64,000 nucleotides of DNA from Pedobacter sp. BAL39 (lineage in GTDB: Bacteria > Bacteroidota > Bacteroidia > Sphingobacteriales > Sphingobacteriaceae). The stretch spans positions 1 to 64,000 of the forward strand of contig NZ_ABCM01000020.1 of NCBI RefSeq assembly GCF_000170795.1, read 5' to 3'. Each line of letters starts with the position of its first letter. Position 1 is the first letter of the stretch. This document shows, piece by piece, positions 35,661 to 44,261 of the stretch. Below the pieces are notes generated by a model. It ran no database searches, was not told where the DNA came from, and was given only the letters and a program-made list of their open reading frames with translations. The position numbers and the translations under genes were made by a program.

Positions 35661-38024
35661 ATGAAAAGAATGCTCATCTTAATGCTCTTTACCCTTGGCT
35701 CGGCACAGCTCCATGCGCAGTCGCCAGCCTCCTTTGGTAAAAAAGTAAAATATATGCCTGAGGCTTATGAGAAGCCCTCAGAAATGACTAACAGTTCCGT
35801 TTCCGGAGGGAGCAGCGACCTTCCCTGGATTGTGTTTTCCGACCGTGATGAAAACTACACGACAACCGCCCCTGGTGGTAGCCTGATCATGAAAAAACTC
35901 AACTTCATGGAGCCTTTTTACGTCTCCAAGGAAGAAAACGGGTACCTGAAACTGATTCAGTACAAAGCAGGAATGATCCGCGGCAGGAAAATCAACGATA
36001 AGAAGAGTGCGATCAGCTATGGCTGGATCCCAAAATCAAAGTTGTTGTTATGGCAGCGTTCCTACTCCAATGGGAAAACGGGCTATCCGGAGAAATCCAT
36101 TGCCATCATCAATGGCAAGTTACCGCTGACGGAAGCTAAATTTTTCTACGACAATACCGATTCTTTATACATCTACAGTTCTCCAGAACTGAAAAAGAGA
36201 ACCACAAAGATCAGATTACATGAGATCACTTATGTCTATAAAAAATCAGAAGACGGAAAGAAATACCTGGTAGGTAACCAGGATCAGCTGGTGGCAGACA
36301 GTGCACGTAAGAGCATTTATGGCTGGGTAGCCTGTGAGGCTGTGCACAGCTGGGGTGACCGTTTGTTTATTTCTCCGAAGGAGCTGTCGAGCAGAGACCA
36401 GGATGATTCCGTATCGATGGTGCTGAGCAGTGCGAAATCTGATCCTTTGCTGGACTGGGATAATGTGTTCATGAGAAGTTCGCCGGTGATGGTTGCCAAT
36501 GATGGTTCCCTGAATGTAGGTGTGGCAAATGACGTGTACTCCAAAACAAATAATAAGATCATTACGATCAACGGGGCATCATTAACTTATCAGAATTACC
36601 TCGACCTCAGAAAAAACATCCATAAGATCAATGTGATCTTTGTGATTGATGGCGGTAGTCCGATGACGAAGTATTTTTCCGGACTGATCAATACCATTCA
36701 GTCTTTTGAAAACACCTTCAATGACTACGGAAGAAATCATAAAATCAGTTATGGTGCAGTGGTTTACCGCGATGGTACCAACTGCCTTGCACCGGGCATC
36801 CTGAAGTCGCCTGCAGTGTCAGCGGATTACAGGCAGCTGATTTCTTTCCTGTCGGGCGAAGCGAAAAAAACAGAGCGCTGTAACGGAAGAGTGGTTCAGC
36901 AGCCGGTTTACGACGGGCTGACCGCAGGTCTGGAGCTTTTGAAAGATCATAAGAATGAAACCAACCTGGTGGTGCTTATTGGCAGTACAGGTAATGAAGG
37001 CAATTCTAATGCAAGGTTAAACCAGCTGACCTCTGCGTTTGCGCAGGTTGATGCCCGGTTATTGTCTATTCAGATGTACAGCGACTACGATCCCTCATTT
37101 AATAACTTTGTGCTTCAGTCGAAAAAACTTGTTTCCAATTCTGCAGCATATACTGCGGAACGTAAAAAGCGCTTCTTGGTTAAAGGAGAAGGTCTGACGG
37201 AATCGCAGTCTTATAATACAAGCCGTACAGACTCCATCTCCTTTTATCTGGATTATCCAAAAAACAGCCTGATTCAGGGTGGGGTGGTGTTTCCTACAAA
37301 AGGGTCAGTGAACTCCAATGAGTCGATGACGTTTGCCATGCGCAGGTTCATCCGGGAGACAGACTATGACATTTCCAATCAGATCAGCTCCCTGGACAGT
37401 GCATTCCGTTTGACGGGCATTGCGCGTAAAAACCTTGCTTATGCAGTAGAGCAGCAATTGGAAGCTCCTGTGTCTGCTGACGTAGCCGACAGGATGCCGC
37501 ATAATGGCTTTAAGTATTTTACCGCTGTACCGGTAGCAGCGGATGTGGTAGAGAAAAATAACCACCTGATGCAGTATTCCATCGTGCTGAATACCATGGA
37601 ATATAAACAGATCAATGATATTTTCTCTCTGATGATCGGTCAGAATTTACAGCCTGATCAGTCTTCTTTCCGCAAAGACCTGGCGAAAAATTATTGGAAT
37701 ATAGCCGATAAATTCCTGGACCTGAACCTTTCGAAGGGAGAGGTGAAATCCATGAAGCTATCGCAGTACATCCAGACGGTAACAGGCTTACCGGTAACCA
37801 ATGACCTGCTGACCAAATATAGCGTCAATGACCTGAGAAAAGAAAACAAGATGCCGCAGTCGGACTTTGAGTCTTACCTCAAGTTCCTGATTTCATCCAG
37901 TGAAAACTTCAAAAGAGAATCTCAGTTAAATCAGCAGTTCATCTCAAACGGAAAAACCTACTACTACATCACCCAGAAAAATTTTGAACAACCAACATCA
38001 GAAAAGGAGACTGCACAGCTATAA
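35661..38024 (+). CDS. tssR: T6SSiii periplasmic protein TssR
   Basis: A 787-residue exported protein. A signal peptide (MLILMLFTLGSAQLHAQ) precedes a region (about 60-260) with SH3-like beta segments (PFYVSKEENGYLKLIQY). A von Willebrand factor A-like domain (about 320-500) follows: INVIFVIDGGSPMTKYF takes the place of the metal-binding DxSxS strand but reads DGGSP, so metal binding may be lost. The C-terminal part (about 560-787) is mostly helical. Size, domain order and place before clpV fit TssR, a T6SSiii component of unknown detailed role. It starts 75 bp after the tssP-like gene. Confidence 0.78.
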   Translation: MKRMLILMLFTLGSAQLHAQSPASFGKKVKYMPEAYEKPSEMTNSSVSGGSSDLPWIVFSDRDENYTTTAPGGSLIMKKLNFMEPFYVSKEENGYLKLIQYKAGMIRGRKINDKKSAISYGWIPKSKLLLWQRSYSNGKTGYPEKSIAIINGKLPLTEAKFFYDNTDSLYIYSSPELKKRTTKIRLHEITYVYKKSEDGKKYLVGNQDQLVADSARKSIYGWVACEAVHSWGDRLFISPKELSSRDQDDSVSMVLSSAKSDPLLDWDNVFMRSSPVMVANDGSLNVGVANDVYSKTNNKIITINGASLTYQNYLDLRKNIHKINVIFVIDGGSPMTKYFSGLINTIQSFENTFNDYGRNHKISYGAVVYRDGTNCLAPGILKSPAVSADYRQLISFLSGEAKKTERCNGRVVQQPVYDGLTAGLELLKDHKNETNLVVLIGSTGNEGNSNARLNQLTSAFAQVDARLLSIQMYSDYDPSFNNFVLQSKKLVSNSAAYTAERKKRFLVKGEGLTESQSYNTSRTDSISFYLDYPKNSLIQGGVVFPTKGSVNSNESMTFAMRRFIRETDYDISNQISSLDSAFRLTGIARKNLAYAVEQQLEAPVSADVADRMPHNGFKYFTAVPVAADVVEKNNHLMQYSIVLNTMEYKQINDIFSLMIGQNLQPDQSSFRKDLAKNYWNIADKFLDLNLSKGEVKSMKLSQYIQTVTGLPVTNDLLTKYSVNDLRKENKMPQSDFESYLKFLISSSENFKRESQLNQQFISNGKTYYYITQKNFEQPTSEKETAQL

Positions 38025-38027
38025 CTT

Positions 38028-40514
38028 ATGAATATTTCAAATATCAGTGAATCAGTAAGGCTGGCCATTCGTGTCGCGCAATCCCTGGCTAAGGAGTATC
38101 ACAATGCTGAGTTTTCGGCAGCGCACCTGTTAAAGGGTTTGATGCACAAAGAAGTGGGATTGATAGGATTTCTAAACTCCATTGATAAGGATGAGGCTTA
38201 CATCAGTGAATGGGCAGAAGTGCGGATTGATGAGCTCGATAAGGTAGCCGTTGCCCCCGATGACGTCAAAGGTGGCCGGGAGATCGCCGGTATTTTCGAG
38301 GAGGCCGACCTGGTGCGCATCAAACTTGGGCTTGACCTGATTACGCCGGTTTGTGTGCTGACGGCCTTGTGTAAGCCGACTGTAGGTTTTCCACCAGACC
38401 AACTGAAGTCTTTTCCAATTAAAGAGAAGGAGATCCTGGATTTATACCTTGATGATACAGAACTGAAGCAGGCTGTGAAGCCCGGTACTACTGTTGATGC
38501 CAAAACTGGCAGTTCAGAAGGAGCGAAGGCCGCACTGCACAAGTATTGTATCGACAGGATTGCACAGGCAAGGGATGGAAAGACAGACCCGATCATCGGA
38601 AGAGATAAAGAAACCAGGATGGTATTGGAAATCCTTGGGCGGCGGACGAAGCCCAATGTGATCATTACGGGTGATGCAGGCGTCGGTAAAACCGCGTTGG
38701 TAGACGGGTTGGCACAGGACATCCTTTCGGGAAATGTTCCTGCAATCCTGAAAAATGTGCAGTTGTTTGAGCTTGACTTAGGTTCGCTCATTGCAGGTGC
38801 ATCTTATAAAGGTGAGATCGAAGACCGTCTGAAGAATATCTTGAAAGAAATCAAGCAGTATGATAAGGCCATCCTTTTTATCGATGAGATCCATACTTTG
38901 CTGGACAATAAAGGTCCTATTGGCGGTGGTGTCGGTAATTTGCTGAAGCCCGAGCTCGCCAGGGGTGAGATTACAGTGATCGGTGCCACCACCATGGATG
39001 AATACCGGAAAATCATTGAGCCCGAGCAGGCCTTCAGCAGGAGATTTGAGGTGTTGCAGGTGCAGGAACCCAATGAAGCTTCAGCCATCAAAATGCTGGA
39101 GAAGCTCGCAGAGAAATATGAACAGCACCATCAGTTGAAAATTCAGAAGGATGCGATCCCTGAATGTGTCAGGCTGGCAAAGCGGTATATGAAGGACCGC
39201 CGTTTGCCGGATGCGGCATTTGATCTGCTGGACCGCACGATGGCAGCGATGAAGATGATGAACGATACTTCCGATCAGGTGCTTGCTGAGCTTGATGCGG
39301 ACCTGCTGCAGTTAAACGAAGCTGAGGTGGCCGACGATCAGCTTGCAGATTACCGCTGGTTGTACCAGCAGATGCAGGATAAGGTCAGTCCGATCCTGGT
39401 GGGACAGCTGACTGACGAAACGCAGGTAGATGCGTTTGAGACAGTTGAAGAGTTTAAGGATTACATCAGCAGAAATCTGGATGCGCTAAAGGTGCTTGCA
39501 GAGACTAAACACGATGAAGTGGCAAAGCAGGACATCGCTTCCATTGTATCCTATAAAACGGGGATTCCGCTAGGTAAAATACAGGCACAGGAAAAAGAGA
39601 AGCTGCTGAATATGGAAGGTTACCTGAAAAAAAGGGTGGTTGGTCAGGACAGGGCGTTAAAATCCGTGGCAGATGCGATCCTGGAATCGCGCAGCGGGCT
39701 GAACAAAAAGGGACAGCCTATTGGGTCTTTTTTCCTTCTGGGGCCTACGGGTACCGGGAAAACGGAGCTGGCAAAATCAATTGCAGAGTTTCTTTTCAAT
39801 GATGAAAAGGCAATGATCCGTTTTGACATGTCTGAATTTAAGGAAGAGCATTCTGCAGCTTTGCTATACGGGGCGCCTCCGGGATATGTAGGTTATGAAG
39901 AAGGAGGCTTGCTGGTCAATAAAATCAGGCAGCAGCCTTACTCGGTATTGCTTTTTGATGAGATCGAAAAAGCGCACCCATCGGTATTTGATACTTTTCT
40001 GCAGATTCTCGATGAAGGTCATATGCACGATAGACTGGGTAAGGAGGGTGATTTTTCAAATGCACTGATCCTCTTTACTTCCAATATCGGGAGTGAATGG
40101 ATTGCAGAGCAGTTGAGTAAGTCGCTTGTACCTACGTCTCAGCAGCTGATGGAAATCATGGCGCGGCACTTCAGGCCTGAATTTCTTGCCCGTTTGTCGG
40201 AGATCGTGCCTTTTGCGCCGATCAGTGAAGACAATGTGGTGCGCATATTTGAGATTCAGCTCAGGAGCCTGGTAGAGGCCCTTGACAAACAAGGCATAAC
40301 TTTTGAGATTGATGAAGCGGCAACGAAGATGCTGGCATTAAGTGGGTTTACGCCAAAATACGGAGCCCGTCAGTTGTCGGGAGTAATCCGTAATGAGTTG
40401 AGAAGACCGATATCAAAGTATATCATTTCAGGAGCGTTGAAAAAAGGAAATTTCATTCAGGTGAAAAAGCATCCTACGGATGATCAGCTGGAATGGACGA
40501 TTAATGAAAACTAA
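38028..40514 (+). CDS. clpV: T6SS sheath-disassembly ATPase ClpV/TssH
   Basis: An 828-residue class I Clp/Hsp100 ATPase. The N-domain (1-145) is Clp_N-like. AAA module 1 has Walker A GDAGVGKT (about 215) and Walker B AILFIDEIHTLL. A middle domain of moderate length (about 390-450) separates it from module 2, with Walker A GPTGTGKT (about 572) and Walker B VLLFDEIEKAHP. It starts 3 bp after tssR and 33 bp before tssB, so it belongs to the T6SS cluster and not to the housekeeping ClpB gene. It would extract and unfold contracted TssB/TssC sheath for reuse. Confidence 0.92.
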   Translation: MNISNISESVRLAIRVAQSLAKEYHNAEFSAAHLLKGLMHKEVGLIGFLNSIDKDEAYISEWAEVRIDELDKVAVAPDDVKGGREIAGIFEEADLVRIKLGLDLITPVCVLTALCKPTVGFPPDQLKSFPIKEKEILDLYLDDTELKQAVKPGTTVDAKTGSSEGAKAALHKYCIDRIAQARDGKTDPIIGRDKETRMVLEILGRRTKPNVIITGDAGVGKTALVDGLAQDILSGNVPAILKNVQLFELDLGSLIAGASYKGEIEDRLKNILKEIKQYDKAILFIDEIHTLLDNKGPIGGGVGNLLKPELARGEITVIGATTMDEYRKIIEPEQAFSRRFEVLQVQEPNEASAIKMLEKLAEKYEQHHQLKIQKDAIPECVRLAKRYMKDRRLPDAAFDLLDRTMAAMKMMNDTSDQVLAELDADLLQLNEAEVADDQLADYRWLYQQMQDKVSPILVGQLTDETQVDAFETVEEFKDYISRNLDALKVLAETKHDEVAKQDIASIVSYKTGIPLGKIQAQEKEKLLNMEGYLKKRVVGQDRALKSVADAILESRSGLNKKGQPIGSFFLLGPTGTGKTELAKSIAEFLFNDEKAMIRFDMSEFKEEHSAALLYGAPPGYVGYEEGGLLVNKIRQQPYSVLLFDEIEKAHPSVFDTFLQILDEGHMHDRLGKEGDFSNALILFTSNIGSEWIAEQLSKSLVPTSQQLMEIMARHFRPEFLARLSEIVPFAPISEDNVVRIFEIQLRSLVEALDKQGITFEIDEAATKMLALSGFTPKYGARQLSGVIRNELRRPISKYIISGALKKGNFIQVKKHPTDDQLEWTINEN

Positions 40515-40547
40515 ATTATACATCATAAACCCTTAATTATAAAGATT

Positions 40548-40997
40548 ATGTTTAACTATGAGATTGGTGGTAACGAAAGGAAGATAGATACTTCGGAAGC
40601 ATTTGCTGACATTGCCCATAATAAGACGCTTTTTATTCAGAAGCTCACAGATAATGAACCTATAAAACCTGAGAAAGTAGAAGGATTGAAAACTGTTCAG
40701 GAGGTTTTTAACCACTATAAACCACAGGTAAATGTGACCTTTGAGAAGCATGACGGTGCGCCTGTTACTGAAACCATCCAGTTTGGTAACCTGAGTGACT
40801 TCAGCGTGAAGAGCATCGTGAACCAGAGCACACACCTCAATAACGTCAATATCGAAAAAGAGATGTCGCTGAATGTGATCAAGCAGCTCAAATCCAACAA
40901 AACCCTTAAAGCGACGCTTGATGATGAAGAAACAAAAGGTGCTTTCATCAGCGCGCTGAAAAACTTTATATCCGAATTAGAAGAAAATAAATCCTAA
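40548..40997 (+). CDS. tssB: T6SS contractile sheath small subunit TssB
   Basis: A 149-residue TssB (VipA-like). It is shorter than proteobacterial TssB, as usual in Bacteroidota. KPQVNVTFEKHDGAPVTETIQFGNLSDF corresponds to the family core (shown in part). The C-terminal helix (GAFISALKNFISELEE) packs against TssC. It is followed by tssC 11 bp downstream of the stop, the usual order. Together they form the sheath that contracts to drive the Hcp tube. Confidence 0.9.
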   Translation: MFNYEIGGNERKIDTSEAFADIAHNKTLFIQKLTDNEPIKPEKVEGLKTVQEVFNHYKPQVNVTFEKHDGAPVTETIQFGNLSDFSVKSIVNQSTHLNNVNIEKEMSLNVIKQLKSNKTLKATLDDEETKGAFISALKNFISELEENKS

Positions 40998-41008
40998 ACA
41001 AATTGAAC

Positions 41009-42400
41009 ATGGCAACTCCAGAAGAACAAAAAATGACAGCAGCTGCATCTTCGGCAGCGGAGTTTAAGCCTGCTGAAAAGCAGCTTAAAGAAAAACTTTC
41101 CCTGCAGGAGAGTTTAGATAAACTGGCAAGGGTGGGCGGTTTCGATTTATTGGAAGCTACGGTTGACGGATTACAGAACCTGAACCCTGAAAGGAAAGCG
41201 CGTAAGCAGATTTTCCTGACCGGTGATGAGAAGAAAAAAGAAAGAGAAGAACTGAAAAAGAAAATTCAGCTTTGGATTGACGTTCTGGAAGATTCTGATT
41301 CTGTGGCCTCTATGCTGGATAAAAGCACAGAGAAGCTGCAGGCTGCTGAAGAAAACCTTAATAAAAACATTGCAACGGCCCTGGAGACGACCAAGGAGCT
41401 GGAGCAGGCCTATCGTTCAGTGAACCTGTTTTATCAGAATACAGAAGCTGATAAGCTGAAAAATGTGGTATTGCTGAATGCATCTATGGACCAGATCAAA
41501 GATCTGGACAACCCAAGGTTTATCGAATATGTGGGTGATGAGCTGAAACAGAAATATGACCGTCTTGACCTTCGTGAGAACTATTCCCTGATGGTGATCC
41601 CAGGCTATATGGGCTCCAATAAGGTGGTGGAAAAATGGGGTAAGATTGCTTATGAAAATAAGGCAATGCTGGTAACCGATTTTGCCGATCTGGATCAGCC
41701 TGACGATGTAATTGACCTGTTTACCGCGGCGAACCTGACCGGTGGTGATGCCTTTCGTTCCAACGTCATCATGACCTGTAACTGGCTGGTAGGACGTGGA
41801 AAAGTAGCAGAGGTGGGCGAAGAAGATGACCTGACTGTTCCAGGATCAGCCGCACTGGCGGGTAAGATGTACTATACACTGATGTCGCAGGTTACTGCCG
41901 GTAAAAAACATGGTGCCATCAATGATGTGGATGGCGTGAAATTCGATCTTAAAAAGAGCGAGATTTCGCATCTGGAGCGCATCGGATTGGTACCGATGGT
42001 GAATGAATACGGCAAGGTAATGGCCTTCTCCGCCAAAACACTTTTCAATGGCGATAACATTGGTCTGCAGACTTATTCTGTTGTCCGTGTATTTGACTAC
42101 GTTACGAAAGTATTGTTCGACTTTTTAAACAGACGTGCTTTTGAAAACTGGACCTCCAAAACTGAGCAGGACCTGCGTGGTCAGATTGTGAAGTTCCTGG
42201 ATGGCATTCAGGGGCCTGATCGTCTGATTGAGCGCTTTAAAATCATGCGTTTTGAGCGTGATGAGCAGCAGAAAGATAAAATCCACCTGGACATTCACAT
42301 TACTCCATACTTTCCAGCCAAAAGTTTCATTGTGAAGCTTGATGGTCAGAAAGGAGAGGATGAGGATACCACCTGGAATACGGAATACGCCCAGCAATAA
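41009..42400 (+). CDS. tssC: T6SS contractile sheath large subunit TssC
   Basis: A 463-residue TssC (VipB-like) from the ATG at 41009; the frame opens two codons earlier at a TTG, which is less likely to be used. The N-terminal 100 residues are helical and basic. The body has YSLMVIPGYMGSNKVVEKWG and FRSNVIMTCNWLVGRGKVAE, and the C-terminus FFPAKSFIVKLD-like segment (here ITPYFPAKSFIVKLDGQKGE) is the usual end-strand of the sheath protein. It forms the outer sheath with TssB and presents the ClpV contact helix. A strong terminator lies 22 bp after its stop. Confidence 0.93.
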   Translation: MATPEEQKMTAAASSAAEFKPAEKQLKEKLSLQESLDKLARVGGFDLLEATVDGLQNLNPERKARKQIFLTGDEKKKEREELKKKIQLWIDVLEDSDSVASMLDKSTEKLQAAEENLNKNIATALETTKELEQAYRSVNLFYQNTEADKLKNVVLLNASMDQIKDLDNPRFIEYVGDELKQKYDRLDLRENYSLMVIPGYMGSNKVVEKWGKIAYENKAMLVTDFADLDQPDDVIDLFTAANLTGGDAFRSNVIMTCNWLVGRGKVAEVGEEDDLTVPGSAALAGKMYYTLMSQVTAGKKHGAINDVDGVKFDLKKSEISHLERIGLVPMVNEYGKVMAFSAKTLFNGDNIGLQTYSVVRVFDYVTKVLFDFLNRRAFENWTSKTEQDLRGQIVKFLDGIQGPDRLIERFKIMRFERDEQQKDKIHLDIHITPYFPAKSFIVKLDGQKGEDEDTTWNTEYAQQ

Positions 42401-42421
42401 GTTCAATAAATACTTTTAGAA

Positions 42422-42464
42422 GATATCCGGCGGGACTGAAAAGTTCCGATCCGGATATTTTTTT
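42422..42464 (+). terminator. Strong intrinsic terminator after tssC
   Basis: ATATCCGG (42423-42430) pairs with CCGGATAT (42451-42458). Inside it, 42431-42437 pairs with 42442-42448 around a GAAA tetraloop, with a two-base bulge. Seven T residues follow (42458-42464). It should end the tssO-tssC transcript and detach the flavodoxin and hcp genes from it. Confidence 0.92.
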
Positions 42465-42504
42465 ATAATTTAGTCCCCCAATAATTCATACTGCTGGGAG
42501 ATCA

Positions 42505-43074
42505 ATGAAACAATTACTAATCATCAATGGCGATCTGGAAAAGACTGATGCTACTAACCACCTGATTGAGGCCTATCGTAAAGGGGCGGAGTCGGCGGGA
42601 GCAATCGTTAAGGAGGTGGCCATCGTAGATTTGATTTTCAATTTCAATAAGCAGTTCAACAACAGGGTGAACGAACTTGAGCCTGATCTCAAGCGGGCAC
42701 TGGACATGATTACCTGGTCCAATCATGTGGTGTTGTTTTGCCCGGTTTACCTGTCGTCGATTCCTGCAAGGATCAAGGGTTTTTTTGACCGCCTGTTTAT
42801 GCCCGATCAGGTATTTCTTTCACGCAGCCAGAACATCAGCAATAATTTCAGCGGGCGGTCCGCCAGAATCATCTCGATCCTTGATAAAGAGACGTTTGAG
42901 TATTGGAAACAGGACAAAAAAGTGACCTACCTGTCTATAAAAAGAACAGTTTTTGAAAACTGCCGTTTTCACCCGGTACACACCAATACCATGGGCCAAT
43001 TATACGCGCTGGACAATGACTACAGCAAGAAATGGTTGCGCAAACTGGAGTCTTTCGGTGCCAAGATTATGTAA
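42505..43074 (+). CDS. Flavodoxin-fold NAD(P)H-dependent oxidoreductase
   Basis: A 189-residue Flavodoxin_2-type protein. LLIINGDLEKTDATNHLIEAY matches the phosphate-binding first loop of this fold, and VVLFCPVYLSSIPARIKGFFDRLF (about 72-95, given in part) is the family's second flavin-contact segment. NTMGQLYALDNDYSKKWL near the end is less conserved. Such proteins reduce quinones or other substrates with FMN. Its position between tssC and the two hcp genes is unusual, with an upstream terminator and a 270-bp downstream spacer, so it is probably transcribed alone. A T6SS role is possible but unproved. Confidence 0.83.
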   Translation: MKQLLIINGDLEKTDATNHLIEAYRKGAESAGAIVKEVAIVDLIFNFNKQFNNRVNELEPDLKRALDMITWSNHVVLFCPVYLSSIPARIKGFFDRLFMPDQVFLSRSQNISNNFSGRSARIISILDKETFEYWKQDKKVTYLSIKRTVFENCRFHPVHTNTMGQLYALDNDYSKKWLRKLESFGAKIM

Positions 43075-43089
43075 CATTTTTCTTTCATA

Positions 43090-43122
43090 ATTTCTTAATA
43101 TACTTTAATGATTTCTTAATAT
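43090..43122 (+). repeat. 12-bp direct repeat with 21-bp period
   Basis: ATTTCTTAATAT occurs exactly at 43090-43101 and 43111-43122, two DNA helical turns apart, in the spacer between the flavodoxin gene and the first hcp. This spacing would place a bound protein on one face of the helix. No function is known. Confidence 0.5.
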
Positions 43123-43249
43123 CAGTGCCCCTTTCCGAAGCAGAGTGTTTAAAAAACGGGCATTTCAGTGACCGTTCGGAGGTCGGGTGGTATTGTTATT
43201 GGATATTTTTTTTGAAAAATTGTATAATGAAAATCTCCTCTGATGGTTT

Positions 43250-43282
43250 TTTGAGCATTTATTTAATAAGTCAATAATATTG
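43250..43282 (+). promoter_or_regulatory. Candidate promoter of the hcp pair
   Basis: TTTG (43250-43253) is followed after 21 nt by TAATATTG (43275-43282), a seven-of-eight match to TAnnTTTG. The first hcp start is 62 bp downstream. Together with the terminator after tssC, this suggests hcp is expressed separately and probably strongly. Confidence 0.42.
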
Positions 43283-43344
43283 GCAAACTTTTTGAGTTTA
43301 CAAATAGTAATTAACATAATTAAATTTACCCAAAAACTAAAGTT

Positions 43345-43740
43345 ATGGCTTTCAAAGCAAGATTAGACTTTTCGGGCAAGGAGTACGATGTGCTTCATTG
43401 TGCCTATTCCCTAAACCGTGATGTAGATGCAAAAGGAAGACCTTCTTCCGGTGTGTATGGTGGAACAATCGACATTGAGATTGAGTCAACCGAAGACACT
43501 TCTGTGATCGAGGCGATGGTGAACAACCAGTACAAACCATTGAGTGGTACACTCTTGATTAAAAAATCTGAAGAGGATGCAAAAATGAAGGAAGTTCATT
43601 TTGAAGACGGATACATCGTTAAGTATTCGGAAGGAATTAACATCACCGGCGATAGCCCGATGACGCTGAAATTCCAGATTTCTGCCCGCAAACTGAAACT
43701 TGGTAATGCTGAGCATACCAACGACTGGCCAAAGGCGTAA
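43345..43740 (+). CDS. tssD: T6SS tube protein TssD/Hcp, copy 1
   Basis: A 131-residue Hcp-like tube protein. It begins MAFKARLDFSGKEYDVL and has the family's beta-rich pattern with LNRDVDAKGRPSSGVYGG, a region that forms the ring contact, and KLKLGNAEHTNDWP at the C-terminus. Hexamers stack into the tube that is fired by the sheath and may carry effectors in the lumen. It lies 270 bp after the flavodoxin gene. By my alignment it is identical to copy 2 at about 102 of 131 positions. Confidence 0.93.
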   Translation: MAFKARLDFSGKEYDVLHCAYSLNRDVDAKGRPSSGVYGGTIDIEIESTEDTSVIEAMVNNQYKPLSGTLLIKKSEEDAKMKEVHFEDGYIVKYSEGINITGDSPMTLKFQISARKLKLGNAEHTNDWPKA

Positions 43741-43805
43741 CTTAAACGTAGTTTTAAGTTGATCTACTAATTAATCCTATTTACAAAAAATTAAGAATTA
43801 CTATC

Positions 43806-44201
43806 ATGGCTTTTAAAACCAGATTAAACCTAGGATCGAAAGAATTCGATGTGTTGCAATGCAGCTTTTCATTAAACAGGGACGTTGACGCTAAGGGCCG
43901 TCCTTCATCAGGTGTTTACGGTGGTACCATCCACATTGAGATTGAGTCTACAGAAGATACTTCTGTAATTGAGTCAATGGTAAACAACCAATATAAACCA
44001 CTTTCAGGAACAATTGTCTTTAAGAAAGGTGAAGAAGATGCAAAAATGAAAGAATTGTCTTTTGAAGATGGATACATCATCCAGTACAATGAAGGCATTG
44101 CTGTAAATGACAACACGCCTATGACGCTGAGCTTTGTGCTTTCCGCACGTAAGCTGAAGCTCGGTAATGCAGAACATACCAACGACTGGCCAAAAGCTTA
44201 A
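43806..44201 (+). CDS. tssD: T6SS tube protein TssD/Hcp, copy 2
   Basis: A second 131-residue Hcp-like protein, 65 bp after copy 1 and of equal length. The stretches around LNRDVDAKGRPSSGVYGG, ESTEDTSVIE and the last 19 residues are the same in both copies; most changes are in residues 4-25 and 70-115, and some alter charge (for example Asp to His at position 43). The copies may therefore form different tubes or mixed rings, or carry different cargo. It is followed by an intrinsic terminator. Confidence 0.93.
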   Translation: MAFKTRLNLGSKEFDVLQCSFSLNRDVDAKGRPSSGVYGGTIHIEIESTEDTSVIESMVNNQYKPLSGTIVFKKGEEDAKMKELSFEDGYIIQYNEGIAVNDNTPMTLSFVLSARKLKLGNAEHTNDWPKA

Positions 44202-44218
44202 CTAAGGCCGTTCGGTAG

Positions 44219-44256
44219 AAAAGCCATACCACCCATAATGGGTTGGTGTGGCTTTT
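44219..44256. terminator. Intrinsic terminator after the hcp pair
   Basis: A 17-nt arm (44219-44235) pairs with 44240-44256, with two mismatches and one wobble, around a TAAT loop. The right arm ends in TTTTT on the plus strand and the left arm begins AAAA, so it can also stop leftward transcription of the small ORF at 44262-44441. Confidence 0.85.
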
Positions 44257-44261
44257 TCATT

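Noticed and set aside
38198..38791. 197-aa minus-strand frame inside clpV
   Set aside because: Antisense to the N-domain and first Walker region of ClpV; Ser-rich shadow.
43032..43277. 81-aa plus-strand frame spanning the spacer before hcp1
   Set aside because: Overlaps the end of the flavodoxin gene in another frame and runs through AT-rich DNA; its composition is not protein-like.
27907..44201. Contractile prophage tail or extracellular injection system
   Set aside because: TssB/TssC, gp25-like TssE and the Hcp tube resemble phage tails, but ClpV, TssK, TssF, TssG and the membrane proteins TssN/TssO define a T6SS; no capsid, portal or integrase is present.
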